From contig NZ_NEGZ01000003.1 of NCBI RefSeq assembly GCF_002127585.1, forward strand, positions 74,331-138,330: a DNA stretch of 64,000 nt. The letters are read 5' to 3'. Origin of the DNA: Janthinobacterium sp. GW458P. GTDB lineage: Bacteria; Pseudomonadota; Gammaproteobacteria; Burkholderiales; Burkholderiaceae_D. Made by a program: the position numbers and the translations under genes. The notes beneath the pieces are model-generated. The model was not told the origin of the DNA. It worked only from the letters and a program-made list of their open reading frames with translations, and searched no databases. Below, piece by piece: positions 34,056-46,358 of the stretch; position 1 is the first letter of the stretch, and every line of letters begins with the position of its first letter.

Positions 34056-34085
34056 TTGACTCTATAGATCAAAGCCAACTATAAT
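34056..34085 (+). promoter_or_regulatory. Sigma-70 promoter of the atp operon
   Basis: TTGACT (34056-34061) and TATAAT (34080-34085) are 18 bp apart, an almost consensus housekeeping promoter. Transcription would start near 34092, 36 bp before the atpI start. The rest of the 281-bp gap after parB (33847-34055) shows nothing recognisable. Confidence 0.75.
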
Positions 34086-34127
34086 CCCGTGTCTTTGCGT
34101 GTGTAGATTTTTCTGGGAACTTGGTAA

Positions 34128-34496
34128 TTGAGTGATTCACAACAAAATATTGCCAAACCAGTCTACAAAGTAGTTGCTCTGCAGCTTGCAATCGCTATCA
34201 GTTTTGCAACGGTCACCCTGTTTTTTGGTGGCAGTGTCAAAGGCTGGTCCGCCGCTTACGGCGGCGCTATCGCAGTCATCGGTAGCCTGGTGTATGCCAT
34301 GCTGGTCGTTCGCGGTTCCAGCGACGCCAACAAGGCATTCCGGGCGCATTTGCGCGCAGAAGTGGTGAAAATATTTATCACAGCGGTGCTGTTTATATTG
34401 GCACTGGTGTTGTTTCAGTCGGCCGCCTGGTTATGGCTGATCTTGGGTTTCGCGGTGGCAACCTTAGCATACTGGTTTTCATTGCTCGCTGTTTAA
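34128..34496 (+). CDS. atpI: ATP synthase subunit I
   Basis: 122 residues with four hydrophobic helices. AtpI is not part of the finished enzyme but assists c-ring assembly. The start is TTG at 34128 (TTGAGTGATTCAC), giving MSDSQQNIAKPVYKVVALQ; no in-frame ATG would preserve the N-terminus. It is the first gene of the operon, 52 bp ahead of atpB. The weak start codon would keep its level low relative to the structural subunits. Confidence 0.88.
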   Translation: MSDSQQNIAKPVYKVVALQLAIAISFATVTLFFGGSVKGWSAAYGGAIAVIGSLVYAMLVVRGSSDANKAFRAHLRAEVVKIFITAVLFILALVLFQSAAWLWLILGFAVATLAYWFSLLAV

Positions 34497-34526
34497 TCAT
34501 TGGTTTTGGGGCCTGTTGTGCTCTGA

Positions 34527-35357
<831 letters not shown>

Positions 35358-35407
35358 TCTTTAACTTTATATTTTGTTTTTTTAGTATCTTTCGTTTTTA
35401 AATTTAG

Positions 35408-35695
<288 letters not shown>

Positions 35696-35738
35696 TTCGC
35701 TCCAACCCTAGGAGAAACTTTTAGTTAGGAGCAAAGGT

Positions 35739-36209
35739 ATGGACATCAATATGTCGCTCATCGGCCAGATGATCACCTTCGCGGTGTTGGTCTGGTTCTC
35801 GATGAAGTTCGTATTTCCAGCGCTGAACAACGCGCTGGATGAGCGTGCCAAACGAATCGCGGATGGATTGGCTGCGGCCGATCAAGGTCAGGCTTCGATG
35901 GCTGTCGCTGAAAAGCGTGCGCAAGAGGCATTGAACAGTGCACGTGAAGAAGCTTCGCAACGCGTTGCGGACGCTGAAAAGCGCGCGCAGCTGGTTGCTG
36001 AAGAGATCAAGCAAAATGCACAAGCTGAAGCTGCGCGTATCATTGCGCAAGCCCAGTCGGACGCCGAACAGCAACTGTCGAAAGCACGCGAACAATTGCG
36101 CGCTCAGGTGGCTGACCTGGCTGTCAAGGGTGCCGAGCAGATCTTGAAGCGTGAAGTAAACCCAACGGCTCACGCCGAAATGTTGCAGCGTCTTGCTGTC
36201 GAGCTGTAA
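35739..36209 (+). CDS. atpF: ATP synthase Fo subunit b
   Basis: 156 residues: one N-terminal transmembrane helix (about 5-25, ending [16 protein letters not shown]) and a long Ala/Glu/Arg-rich coiled coil forming the peripheral stalk. There is a single b gene, as in non-photosynthetic bacteria. It starts 43 bp after atpE with AGGAGCAAAGGT and ends two bases before atpH. Confidence 0.97.
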   Translation: MDINMSLIGQMITFAVLVWFSMKFVFPALNNALDERAKRIADGLAAADQGQASMAVAEKRAQEALNSAREEASQRVADAEKRAQLVAEEIKQNAQAEAARIIAQAQSDAEQQLSKAREQLRAQVADLAVKGAEQILKREVNPTAHAEMLQRLAVEL

Positions 36210-36211
36210 TC

Positions 36212-36757
36212 ATGGCAGAACTCGCAACCGTCGCCCGTCCCTACGCGGAAGCTTTGTTCCGCGTAGCCCAAGCTGGTAAGGAGTCAAGCAACCTCGCGGC
36301 GTGGTCCGAACTGGTGTCCGAACTGGCACAGATCGGTAGCCACCCCGAGGTACAGGCGTACGCGCGCAATCCGAAAGTTTCGGAAAGCGACGTCGCCGCC
36401 ACCATCCTGTCGTTGTTGAAATCGCCGCTCAATGAGGAAGTGAAAAACTTCGTCACCATGTTGATCGAAAATGGCCGCATCAGCCTGCTGCCGGAAATCG
36501 GCGCGCAATTCCACACCTTGAAAAATAGTGTGGAAGGTGCGGCTGACGCCGAGATCACGAGCGCTTTCGATCTGAGCGAAGGCCAAACGGCCGAGCTGGT
36601 CGCAACGCTGGAAAAGAAATTCAGTCGTAAGCTCAACCCTGCCGTCACAGTGGATCCATCGCTGCTCGGCGGCGTGCGCGTGGTTGTTGGCGACCAAGTG
36701 CTCGATACCTCGGTGCGCGCCAAGCTGCAGCAACTGCACGCTGCACTGGTGTCGTAA
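36212..36757 (+). CDS. atpH: ATP synthase F1 subunit delta
   Basis: 181 residues, about the usual length for delta. It links subunit b to the top of F1. Recognisable parts are [14 protein letters not shown] at the N-terminus and the conserved C-terminal [20 protein letters not shown]. It is directly adjacent to atpF (2 bp), so probably translationally coupled. Confidence 0.97.
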   Translation: MAELATVARPYAEALFRVAQAGKESSNLAAWSELVSELAQIGSHPEVQAYARNPKVSESDVAATILSLLKSPLNEEVKNFVTMLIENGRISLLPEIGAQFHTLKNSVEGAADAEITSAFDLSEGQTAELVATLEKKFSRKLNPAVTVDPSLLGGVRVVVGDQVLDTSVRAKLQQLHAALVS

Positions 36758-36835
36758 GACACGCGCTTCGGCAGGCCAGCTTAGACAGACCCTTACCCCT
36801 CGCGCAAGCTGAGAGAAACACTTTTAGGAGTTAGT

Positions 36836-38377
36836 ATGCAACTCAACCCATCTGAAATCAGCGAGTTGATCAAGAGCCGGATCCAAGGTCTTGACGGCGG
36901 CGCTGAAGTGCGTAATCAAGGCACGGTTATTTCCGTTGCCGACGGTATCTGCCGCATCCACGGTTTGTCGGACGTGATGCAAGGCGAGATGCTGGAATTC
37001 CCAGGCAACACGTTTGGCCTGGCAATGAATCTGGAACGCGACTCCGTCGGTTCCGTGATTCTGGGTGCCTACGAGCACATCTCCGAAGGCGACACGGTGA
37101 AATGCACCGGCCGCATTCTGGAAGTGCCAGTCGGTCCTGAGCTGCTTGGCCGCGTAGTCAACGCGCTGGGCCAGCCGATCGACGGCAAAGGCGCCATCGA
37201 GACCAAACTGACGGCCGCGATTGAAAAAATCGCCCCGGGCGTGATCGCCCGTGAATCCGTTTCGCAACCGATGCAAACCGGCCTGAAGTCGATCGATGCG
37301 ATGGTTCCAGTTGGCCGCGGCCAGCGCGAACTGATCATCGGCGACCGTCAAACCGGCAAGTCGGCTGTGGCGATTGATGCGATCATCAATCAAAAAGGCC
37401 AGGGCATGAAGTGTATCTACGTCGCGATTGGCCAAAAAGCCTCGTCGATCAAGAACATCGTGCGCTCGCTGGAACAGCACGGCGCGATGGAATACACCAT
37501 CGTTGTCGCCGCTTCCGCTTCGGAATCGGCCGCCATGCAATACATCTCGCCGTACTCCGGTTGCGCCATGGGCGAATACTTCCGTGACCGCGGTGAAGAT
37601 GCACTGATCGTCTACGATGATCTGTCCAAACAAGCTGTTGCATACCGTCAAATCTCGCTGCTGCTGCGCCGTCCACCAGGTCGCGAAGCGTACCCAGGCG
37701 ACGTGTTCTACCTGCACAGCCGCCTGCTGGAACGCGCAGCACGCGTGAACGCCGACTACGTCGAGAAGTTCACCGACGGCGCCGTCAAAGGCAAGACCGG
37801 TTCCCTGACGGCACTGCCGATCATTGAAACGCAAGCTGGCGACGTGTCCGCATTCGTTCCAACCAACGTGATTTCGATTACCGACGGTCAGATCTTCCTG
37901 GAAACCTCACTGTTCAACGCCGGTATCCGTCCTGCGATTAACGCCGGTATTTCCGTATCGCGCGTCGGTGGCGCCGCCCAGACCAAGGTCATCAAAAACC
38001 TGTCCGGCGGTATCCGTACCGACTTGGCGCAGTACCGTGAACTGGCCGCGTTTGCGCAGTTCGCTTCGGACCTGGATGAATCGACCCGCAAGCAGCTGGA
38101 CCGTGGTGCCCGCGTAACGGAATTGCTCAAGCAAGCCCAATACTCGCCACTGTCGATCTCGCTGATGGCCGTATCGCTGTTCTCGGTGAACAAAGGCTTC
38201 ATGGACGACGTGCCAGTCAAGCAAGTGCTGTCGTTCGAAGCTGGTGTCCACGCTTACATGAAGACCAAGCAAGCTGCTCTGCTGGCCAAGATCGAAGAAA
38301 CCAAGCAACTCGACAAAGACAGCGAAGCAACTCTGTCGGCGGCCATTGCTGATTTCAAGAAATCCGGCGCATATTAA
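36836..38377 (+). CDS. atpA: ATP synthase F1 subunit alpha
   Basis: 513 residues. The non-catalytic nucleotide site has Walker [16 protein letters not shown] near residue 170; the family signature ending [17 protein letters not shown] is intact. It starts after AGGAGTTAGT. It forms the alpha3beta3 hexamer with AtpD. The gap to atpG carries a strong GC-rich hairpin. Confidence 0.98.
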   Translation: MQLNPSEISELIKSRIQGLDGGAEVRNQGTVISVADGICRIHGLSDVMQGEMLEFPGNTFGLAMNLERDSVGSVILGAYEHISEGDTVKCTGRILEVPVGPELLGRVVNALGQPIDGKGAIETKLTAAIEKIAPGVIARESVSQPMQTGLKSIDAMVPVGRGQRELIIGDRQTGKSAVAIDAIINQKGQGMKCIYVAIGQKASSIKNIVRSLEQHGAMEYTIVVAASASESAAMQYISPYSGCAMGEYFRDRGEDALIVYDDLSKQAVAYRQISLLLRRPPGREAYPGDVFYLHSRLLERAARVNADYVEKFTDGAVKGKTGSLTALPIIETQAGDVSAFVPTNVISITDGQIFLETSLFNAGIRPAINAGISVSRVGGAAQTKVIKNLSGGIRTDLAQYRELAAFAQFASDLDESTRKQLDRGARVTELLKQAQYSPLSISLMAVSLFSVNKGFMDDVPVKQVLSFEAGVHAYMKTKQAALLAKIEETKQLDKDSEATLSAAIADFKKSGAY

Positions 38378-38384
38378 GCGGCCA

Positions 38385-38414
38385 GGCGGCGCCCGCCTCG
38401 AGTGAGGCGCCGCC
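38385..38414 (+). promoter_or_regulatory. Intercistronic hairpin atpA-atpG
   Basis: GGCGGCGCC (38385-38393) pairs with GGCGCCGCC (38406-38414); an inner GCCTC/GAGGC pairing is possible. No T-run follows, so it is more likely an mRNA-processing or stability element than a terminator, placed after the 3-copy alpha subunit and before the single-copy gamma subunit. Confidence 0.55.
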
Positions 38415-38439
38415 CTACGCGCAGAAGGAGTAAGGACTC

Positions 38440-40745
<2,306 letters not shown>

Positions 40746-40760
40746 GTTAAGTCTGGGCCT

Positions 40761-40786
40761 AACCCCGCCCGTTAGACGGCGGGGTT
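40761..40786 (+). promoter_or_regulatory. Intercistronic hairpin atpD-atpC
   Basis: AACCCCGCC (40761-40769) pairs with GGCGGGGTT (40778-40786), then CTTC. It lacks a proper T-run, so partial termination or mRNA stabilisation are both possible. It precedes the single-copy epsilon subunit. Confidence 0.6.
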
Positions 40787-40807
40787 CTTCAACCCGATAG
40801 GACACAC

Positions 40808-41227
40808 ATGGCACACACAATTCACGTTGACGTGGTTTCCGCTGAAGAACTGATTTTTTCAGGCGAAGCAGAATTCGTCGCGTTGCCGGGTGAACAGGGC
40901 GAGCTGGGTATCTACCCACGCCACACGCCTTTGATTACCCGCATCCGTCCGGGCGCGGTCCGCATCAAGGTAGTCGGCCAGGCTGAAGAAGAGTTCGTCT
41001 TCGTTGCCGGCGGCCTGCTGGAAGTGCAACCGGATACCGTGACCGTCCTGGCCGATACCGCGATCCGCGGTCACGACCTCGACGAAGCGAAAGCGCTGGA
41101 AGCGAAGAAGTTGGCGGAAGAAAATATCCACAACAAGGATTCGGGCATCGACTACGCGCAAGCGCAAGCCGAGCTGGCCAGCGCGATTGCGCAACTGGCA
41201 GCGATCCAGAAGCTGCGCAAGATTTAA
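40808..41227 (+). CDS. atpC: ATP synthase F1 subunit epsilon
   Basis: 139 residues: N-terminal beta-sandwich (about 1-85, with [18 protein letters not shown]) and a C-terminal helical hairpin (about 88-139) that can inhibit ATP hydrolysis. It closes the operon at a terminator. Confidence 0.97.
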   Translation: MAHTIHVDVVSAEELIFSGEAEFVALPGEQGELGIYPRHTPLITRIRPGAVRIKVVGQAEEEFVFVAGGLLEVQPDTVTVLADTAIRGHDLDEAKALEAKKLAEENIHNKDSGIDYAQAQAELASAIAQLAAIQKLRKI

Positions 41228-41246
41228 TTCTTTGCGCCGCACAAGA

Positions 41247-41274
41247 AAGGCAGCCTGCGGGCTGCCTTTTTTTT
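41247..41274 (+). terminator. Terminator of the atp operon
   Basis: AAGGCAGCC (41247-41255) pairs with GGCTGCCTT (41260-41268) and runs into T8. It lies 20 bp after the atpC stop and just past the end of the convergent rsgA. Confidence 0.92.
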
Positions 41275-41283
41275 CAGCAAAAA

Positions 41284-42354
41284 TTAGCGGCGCTTGTCTT
41301 TCCCCCTTTCCATTCCGGCCTTCAATATCGTCTTCCACTTGGCGCGCGCGGCAATGCGCTCGAGCGGCGTCTCCTCGCTGCGGCGGGCGTCGCGCAGCAG
41401 CTTGTGATAGTTGCGCAGGCGGTCCCCATCGACGGCGCCACGGACCTGGCAACCGGGTTCGCTGGCATGCCGGCAATCGCGAAACTGGCACGTTGCGGCA
41501 AGCGCCGCGATGTCGTCAAACGTGGCCGCCAGCGTATCGGCATCGGCATCGGCCTGCCAGCTGCGCAAGCCCGGCGTGTCGATGATGCAGGCACCATCCG
41601 CGCACAGGTGCAGCGAGCGGGCTGTCGTCGTATGCCGGCCGCGTCCGTCGCCGTGGCGCACGCCATTGGTCGCTTGATCCGCCGCGCACAGGGTATTGGT
41701 CAGGCTGGACTTGCCGGCGCCCGATGAACCGAGCAGCACCAGGGTCTGGCCGGCACCCAGCCAGGGTTCCAGGATGGCCACGTCATACGCATGGCGCGTG
41801 TCGATGGCAAACAGCGGTACGTGCTGCGGCAGGCGCTGTCTGAGCAGCGCCAGCTTGCCCGGCACGTCGTCGGCCACGTCGGCCTTGCTCAACACCACCA
41901 CGGGCGTCACATGCGCCGCCAGCACGATGGCCAGATAGCGTTCCAGGCGGCGCGGGTTGAAGTCTCCATCGAGTCCCATCACCAGCAGGGCCGTATCGAC
42001 ATTGCTGGCGAGCACCTGGCGCCGCCCGTCATTGCCGCGCCGGGCGATTTGGGTGGCTGGGGATAAGCGTTCGGTTATCCACAGGGAGCCGTGTGCAGCA
42101 GCATCGGCATCGGTGGCGACCCAGTCGCCGACGGCCAGTGTGGTGTCTTGCTGCTGCAATGCATGCTGCAGGCACGGCAGGATCTGTGCTGCGCGTTCGC
42201 TGGCGCCATCGTGCACGCCGATGCTATCACGATGCACGGCGCTCACGCGCATCAGCTGCGCGGTGGAAGACGAGAAGTCGAGGTGGGCGGCAGCGCTGGC
42301 GATGGCCTGCTGCAGTCCGATGGGGCGTAGTTGCGCAAAATCGCATGCGATCAT
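41284..42354 (-). CDS. rsgA: Small ribosomal subunit biogenesis GTPase RsgA
   Basis: 356 residues. A late-acting GTPase in 30S maturation. An N-terminal OB-fold (about 30-100) precedes the circularly permuted GTPase: G4-like VLSKADV comes before Walker A GSSGAGKSSLTN, then DTPGLRSW. The C-terminal zinc knuckle CQFRDCRHASEPGC is intact. The coding sequence contains an exact DnaA box at 42075 paired with TGGGGATAA at 42058. Upstream is a 283-bp gap with three tandem hairpins and a tiny open frame. Confidence 0.95.
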   Translation of the reverse strand: MIACDFAQLRPIGLQQAIASAAAHLDFSSSTAQLMRVSAVHRDSIGVHDGASERAAQILPCLQHALQQQDTTLAVGDWVATDADAAAHGSLWITERLSPATQIARRGNDGRRQVLASNVDTALLVMGLDGDFNPRRLERYLAIVLAAHVTPVVVLSKADVADDVPGKLALLRQRLPQHVPLFAIDTRHAYDVAILEPWLGAGQTLVLLGSSGAGKSSLTNTLCAADQATNGVRHGDGRGRHTTTARSLHLCADGACIIDTPGLRSWQADADADTLAATFDDIAALAATCQFRDCRHASEPGCQVRGAVDGDRLRNYHKLLRDARRSEETPLERIAARAKWKTILKAGMERGKDKRR

Positions 42355-42377
42355 GGTAGCGTGATTCCTTATTCTAT

Positions 42378-42435
42378 CGTCCGCGTGCGGACGTGTAGCC
42401 TGCGCGTGCAGGCACCGCCAGTCGCAATGACTGGC
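42378..42435 (-). promoter_or_regulatory. Three tandem perfect hairpins in the rsgA leader
   Basis: On the minus strand, in transcript order: GCCAGTC-ATTGC-GACTGGC (42435-42417), GCCTGC-ACGC-GCAGGC (42413-42398) and CGTCCGC-AC-GCGGACG (42393-42378). No T-run follows any of them. The last ends 23 bp before the rsgA ATG. A structured 5' leader or an mRNA-stability region is the likeliest reading; no known riboswitch class was recognised. Confidence 0.45.
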
Positions 42436-42523
42436 ACGAAAAAAGGGGGAAGTCGGCTACGCGATCACGCGCAAGGGTAAAACGAGGTCAGTGCTGTATG
42501 AATGCAGACTGGAACGATGGTGA

Positions 42524-42562
42524 TCAGGCAGCCGACAGCACGGCAGTATCCGAATGGCGCAT
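42524..42562 (-). CDS. Possible 12-codon leader peptide upstream of rsgA
   Basis: ATG at 42562 opens a 12-residue frame, MRHSDTAVLSAA, ended by TGA. An AGGAG sits 8 bp upstream of the ATG, better than for many real genes nearby. It lies between the lipoprotein gene and rsgA, ahead of the three hairpins, so it could be a regulatory leader. The length makes chance quite possible. Confidence 0.3.
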   Translation of the reverse strand: MRHSDTAVLSAA

Positions 42563-42637
42563 GTTGTCTACTCCTGTTGTGTGATGGAAAACGCCAGTGT
42601 GCCAGCGGCTTGCGCCGTCGTCAATGGACGGTGTGGC

Positions 42638-43192
42638 TCAGCTGCACATGCCGTAAGCCTGGCGCTCGGGGAAATAGCGGTACGTAAACGTGCGCACCGG
42701 ATAGCGCTTGCCGGCGACGAGCATGTCGGGCATGGATAAATCGAAGCGCTGCGGCAACTGGCGCGGCAGTTGCAGGCGCAAGCGCCATTGCGTTTCCTTG
42801 CTGTTGCCGACGGCGGCAAACATGATGGGCAACTGCTCGATGACGTCGACGATCTCTGCCTTCTGGTTCATGCCGCGCTGGTAGATGGTCAGCACTTTCG
42901 CCTCGGCGAACGGCTGCTTGTGCGGTTCTTCCAGCAGGAAGGACAGGCGCGTGAAGCTGGCCTGGGTACCGACGGGCAAGGTGAAGATCAGCGCCAGTTC
43001 CGTGCCGCCCTCCTTCAAGGTGACGGGCGGCGTGGCGTAGATGCTGATACCGCGCGGCAGTTCGAAGCGCGAGCCTTCCGTCCACGTCTTGCACTCGGGC
43101 GTGGTGGCCTGGTACAGGCTGGGCGCCGTGTAGTCGTTGCAGGCGGAAACCAGCAGCAGCAGGGGCAGGGCAAGGAGGGCGGAACGGCGCAT
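42638..43192 (-). CDS. Putative lipoprotein, last gene of the polyamine/membrane cluster
   Basis: 184 residues from ATG at 43192; a GTG at 43201 is an alternative. Signal peptide with lipobox LLVSAC (Cys18). The mature part is predicted mostly beta (TPPVTLKEGGTELALIF, WRLRLQLPRQLPQRFDL) and no family was recognised. An envelope protein is likely. It lies 63 bp downstream of speD on the same strand, so it may share the transcript that starts with the DUF350 gene. Confidence 0.7.
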   Translation of the reverse strand: MRRSALLALPLLLLVSACNDYTAPSLYQATTPECKTWTEGSRFELPRGISIYATPPVTLKEGGTELALIFTLPVGTQASFTRLSFLLEEPHKQPFAEAKVLTIYQRGMNQKAEIVDVIEQLPIMFAAVGNSKETQWRLRLQLPRQLPQRFDLSMPDMLVAGKRYPVRTFTYRYFPERQAYGMCS

Positions 43193-43255
43193 GGAAGTCA
43201 CGGTTGGAGGATCAGCCGACAGTGTAAGCGATCCCTCCGCGATCCACCAGCGCCG

Positions 43256-43627
43256 CTATGGATGTCCTGGCGGTGCGCGGCGCACGGACTGCAACTGGCA
43301 ATGCGGCGCCTGCAGCGCATCCTGGATGGTGTCCAGCGCCAGCTGCGGCCGGGCCGCGCCGCACATGAAGATGTCGACGGCGGCAAAGCCGCATTCCGGC
43401 CAGGTGTGGATCGAAATGTGCGACTCGGCCAGCAACAGCACGCCCGTGACGCCGTGGCCCGGCCCAAAGCTGTGGAAATGGCCGTGCAACACCTGTGCGC
43501 CGGCGATGATAGCGGCATTGCGCAACAGGCCTTCGAGCGCGTCGCAGTCACGCAGGGATTCGGCGTGAATGCCTGACAGGTCGGCCAGCAGATGGGTGCC
43601 CAGGGGCAGATGCGGTGTGGCTGTCAT
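43256..43627 (-). CDS. speD: S-adenosylmethionine decarboxylase, small bacterial class
   Basis: Makes decarboxylated SAM, the aminopropyl donor for spermidine. 123 residues, the size of the short class 1B enzymes rather than the E. coli 264-residue form. The self-cleavage site is LAESHISIHTWPE: Ser69 would become the pyruvoyl group, with His74 and Cys89 in the expected positions relative to the Thermotoga enzyme (63, 68, 83; recalled). It lies 2 bp after the Gly-rich peptide gene. A divergent aminopropyltransferase gene in the same cluster is the natural partner. Confidence 0.93.
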   Translation of the reverse strand: MTATPHLPLGTHLLADLSGIHAESLRDCDALEGLLRNAAIIAGAQVLHGHFHSFGPGHGVTGVLLLAESHISIHTWPECGFAAVDIFMCGAARPQLALDTIQDALQAPHCQLQSVRRAPPGHP

Positions 43628-43629
43628 GC

Positions 43630-43806
43630 TTACTTGTGGCTGCCGCCGCTGGAGCCGCCGCCATAGCTGCCGCCGCCGCCGCCCGTGCGCGAACTCCAGC
43701 TGCTGCCGCCGCTGCTGCCGCTGCCGGCCACCTTGAACATGCGCACCCAGTTGGCGGCCGTAACGGAGAACGTCACCATCAGGGCGTAGATCACGTATTT
43801 ACTCAT
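43630..43806 (-). CDS. Small membrane protein with Gly/Ser-rich tail
   Basis: 58 residues from ATG at 43806: MSKYVIYALMVTFSVTAANW is one membrane segment or uncleaved signal, followed by a low-complexity GSGSSGGSSWSSRTGGGGG-type tail. Its start overlaps the stop of the DUF4178 gene (ATGA), and speD begins 2 bp after its end, so it is firmly embedded in the operon. Function unknown. Confidence 0.7.
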   Translation of the reverse strand: MSKYVIYALMVTFSVTAANWVRMFKVAGSGSSGGSSWSSRTGGGGGSYGGGSSGGSHK

Positions 43807-45266
43807 GGGGGATTCTTTGCATTTTTGTCGAGAAAAACGGCCGGCAGGAACAGCGCCAGGCATCCCAGCAAACTCCACATCAAGGTGCTGGAGAACGACA
43901 CGAACATGGGGATCGCATTCAAGACCAGCACGATGACGATGAAGACCTTGGCGATGCCGCAGTGGCTCATCTGGATATTCTGTACCTTGGTGCCGCCATG
44001 GAAGGCGGCGCCGAACCAGGCGGCCATCTGGTCATAGGCGACGGGCATGGAGCGCGACCAGGTCATTTCCTCGTTGCTGAGCTCTGCCGCCAATTTTGTT
44101 TGTCCCTGTTCGAATTCAAACACGCGCGCACTGTCGCCGACGGCCACCTTCCAGTTGAAGGCGCCGGCCGCATACACGACCTGCGAGCCGTAGTCGTACA
44201 GTTTGCGGTAGGTGGCGCCATCGAGCGTGCAGCTGGCGGCGTCCAGCGAGGCCCAGTTGGGCCAGTTCGGCAGCACGTTCGAGCGTGACCAGCCCTCGTC
44301 CGTCTCCACCAGCCAGAAGAAGCCGGCGCGCGCGTTGTACAGCAGGTATTCGTTCCACTCGCTGCCTTCGTCGTCGGCGCGGCGCATCATGCCGATCACC
44401 GTGAAATCCACATTGCCGATCTTCGCGCTGGCGCCCAGCTCCAGCGTGATGTCGGCGTTCTCGTGCACCTGCTTGCCGATGGCCAGCACCTGCGCTTCCG
44501 GGCCGCTGGCGTCGAGCTGCGCATGGCAGGCGGGGCACACCAGCTGCGCCGCCGCGCCGGGTACATATTGAATGCCGCTGCCGCAGGACGGGCAGTCGAG
44601 TGCATCAAGCTTGCCGCGGTACTTGCCGGCGCTCGTGGCGATGGCCTCGTCGTCGCGCAGCAGCTGGCATTGCAGGCCGTCCAGGGTGACGGCGACGCCC
44701 TGGTAGACGACCGGTTGCGGGCCATCCGTGTAGTCGAGCGTGACGAAGCTGGCGTAGTTGCGGAAGTCCGCCACCTGGATGCGCCAGCCCGCGCCCACCT
44801 TGAAGGGCAATTCGCCCTGGCCGGCGATGCATTCGGCCTTGCGGATCTCGGCTGCCGTGTAGGGCTCGCCGCAGATTGTGTAGCGCTTGCCGGGCGCCAG
44901 CTCGCCAAAGACGGGTAAAGTACCTTGCGTGCCGCGCTCGCGCGTCAGCGTGTACAGGCTGGACGAGTCGCCCAGCCACGCCGTGCTGGCGTCATCGAAC
45001 AGCAGATACCACTCGTTCCACGTGCCGGCGCTGTAGCGCTGCTGGATGCGCCCGACAACGGTGAAGTGCACGCCGTCGTGCACGCCGGCCGTGCCGATCT
45101 GGACGGGCGAATAGTCTTCCAGGACGGCCGACATCTTGCCCAGGTCCCTGACGGCATCGGCGTCCTTGAGGATGGTGCTGTGGCAGTACTCGCACACGGC
45201 GAGCACGGAAGCATGCGAGCGGAAATGCACTTCCGCGCCGCAGCTGGGACAGGAAACAGTTTGCAT
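43803..45266 (-). CDS. DUF4178 domain protein with zinc ribbons and C-terminal membrane anchor
   Basis: 487 residues. Zinc-ribbon Cys pairs occur at the N-terminus (CPSCG and CEYC, residues 6-28) and again near 226-250 (CPSCGSG and CPACHA). Each ribbon is followed by a DUF4178 domain of about 150 residues, recognisable from GVHFTVVGRIQQRYSAGTWN and VDFTVIGMMRRADDEGSEWN, so the domain is duplicated. Two hydrophobic segments close the protein (about 433-478). Function is unknown; DUF4178 genes recur beside speD, SPFH and DUF350 genes. It is flanked by exactly those here. Confidence 0.88.
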   Translation of the reverse strand: MQTVSCPSCGAEVHFRSHASVLAVCEYCHSTILKDADAVRDLGKMSAVLEDYSPVQIGTAGVHDGVHFTVVGRIQQRYSAGTWNEWYLLFDDASTAWLGDSSSLYTLTRERGTQGTLPVFGELAPGKRYTICGEPYTAAEIRKAECIAGQGELPFKVGAGWRIQVADFRNYASFVTLDYTDGPQPVVYQGVAVTLDGLQCQLLRDDEAIATSAGKYRGKLDALDCPSCGSGIQYVPGAAAQLVCPACHAQLDASGPEAQVLAIGKQVHENADITLELGASAKIGNVDFTVIGMMRRADDEGSEWNEYLLYNARAGFFWLVETDEGWSRSNVLPNWPNWASLDAASCTLDGATYRKLYDYGSQVVYAAGAFNWKVAVGDSARVFEFEQGQTKLAAELSNEEMTWSRSMPVAYDQMAAWFGAAFHGGTKVQNIQMSHCGIAKVFIVIVLVLNAIPMFVSFSSTLMWSLLGCLALFLPAVFLDKNAKNPP

Positions 45267-45286
45267 GCAGTCGTATTTCGCTCTAA

Positions 45287-46327
45287 TCAGCCGATCAGTT
45301 TTTTCAGCAGTTCAGCCTTGGCGCCGTCGTAGTCGGCCGGCGAAATGAGTCCCTTGTCCAATAAACCTTTGAGTTTTTCCAGACGCGCCTCGATCGGTTC
45401 CTCGGCGGGTGCCGGTGGCGCCGCCGGAACTGGTGCCGGGGCGGGCTGCTGCAGCGCATTGCCCATGCTTTGCGCCATCACCTGGCCGATCGACAGCCCG
45501 GCGCCCAGGCCTGCGCCGATGCCGGCCATGCCGCCTTCGTTTTGCGCCGCCAGCGGGATGGCGTTGGCCACCTGGAACTTGGTGTAGCCGCTCATCTTGT
45601 CGGCGCCCAGGCCGCCCTTCATGCCGGCCGAGATGCGCTCGTCGAGCGCCGCCTGCAATTCCTCGGGCAGGCTGATGCTGGCCACGTTGAATTCATCGAG
45701 GCCCACGCCGTAGCGGGCAAACGCCTGCGCCAGGCCATCCTTGACCTCCTGCGCCATCAGCGCCTGGTTGGCCGCCATGTCGAGGAAGGGCACATTCGCG
45801 CCGCCCAGCGAGCTGGCCATGCTCGACATCAGAATGCCGCGCAATTGATCTTCCACTTCGTCGCGCGTATAGACTTCGCGCGTGCCGCTGATCTCGGTGA
45901 AGAAGGTGCGGGCGTCGGCGATGCGGTACGAATACATGCCGAAGGCGCGCACGCGGATCATGTCGAAATCCTTGTCGCGGATGGTGATCGGCTGCGGCGT
46001 GCCCCACTTGCGGCCCGTCTGCACGCGGGTGCTGAAGTAATACACGTCCGACTTGAACGGCGAATCGAACAGCTTGTCCCAGTTTTTCAGGTTGGTCAGC
46101 AACGGTAACGTTTGCGTCGTCAGCTTGTGCGTGCCGGGACCGAAGACGTCGGCGATCTTGCCTTCATTGACGAAGACGGCGACCTGCGATTCGCGCACAT
46201 TCAGGATGGCGCCGTTCTGGATCTCGAAATCCTGCATGGGGAAGCGCCAGGCCAGCACGCCTTCTGTCTCTTCGTTCCACTGCAGTACGTCGATAAACTG
46301 CTTCTTGATAAAGCTGCCGAGGCTCAT
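45287..46327 (-). CDS. SPFH domain protein with SHOCT tail (YdjI/virion-core-like)
   Basis: 346 residues from ATG at 46327. The N-terminal SPFH/band-7-like region (about 20-230) begins MSLGSFIKKQFIDVLQWNEE and contains REVYTRDEVEDQLRGILMSS. A Gly/Ala/Pro-rich linker leads to a SHOCT helix pair (LEKLKGLLDKGLISPADYDG) at the C-terminus. No transmembrane helix is evident. Such proteins form membrane-associated oligomers. In this cluster it probably scaffolds the DUF4178 and DUF350 membrane proteins; that role is inferred. Confidence 0.88.
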   Translation of the reverse strand: MSLGSFIKKQFIDVLQWNEETEGVLAWRFPMQDFEIQNGAILNVRESQVAVFVNEGKIADVFGPGTHKLTTQTLPLLTNLKNWDKLFDSPFKSDVYYFSTRVQTGRKWGTPQPITIRDKDFDMIRVRAFGMYSYRIADARTFFTEISGTREVYTRDEVEDQLRGILMSSMASSLGGANVPFLDMAANQALMAQEVKDGLAQAFARYGVGLDEFNVASISLPEELQAALDERISAGMKGGLGADKMSGYTKFQVANAIPLAAQNEGGMAGIGAGLGAGLSIGQVMAQSMGNALQQPAPAPVPAAPPAPAEEPIEARLEKLKGLLDKGLISPADYDGAKAELLKKLIG

Positions 46328-46358
46328 GATGGATGTCCTTGAATAAGATAAAGCGGTG

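Noticed and set aside
45013..45028. CGTTCCACGTGCCGGC in the DUF4178 gene as parS
   Set aside because: Only the left half matches; far from the other sites.
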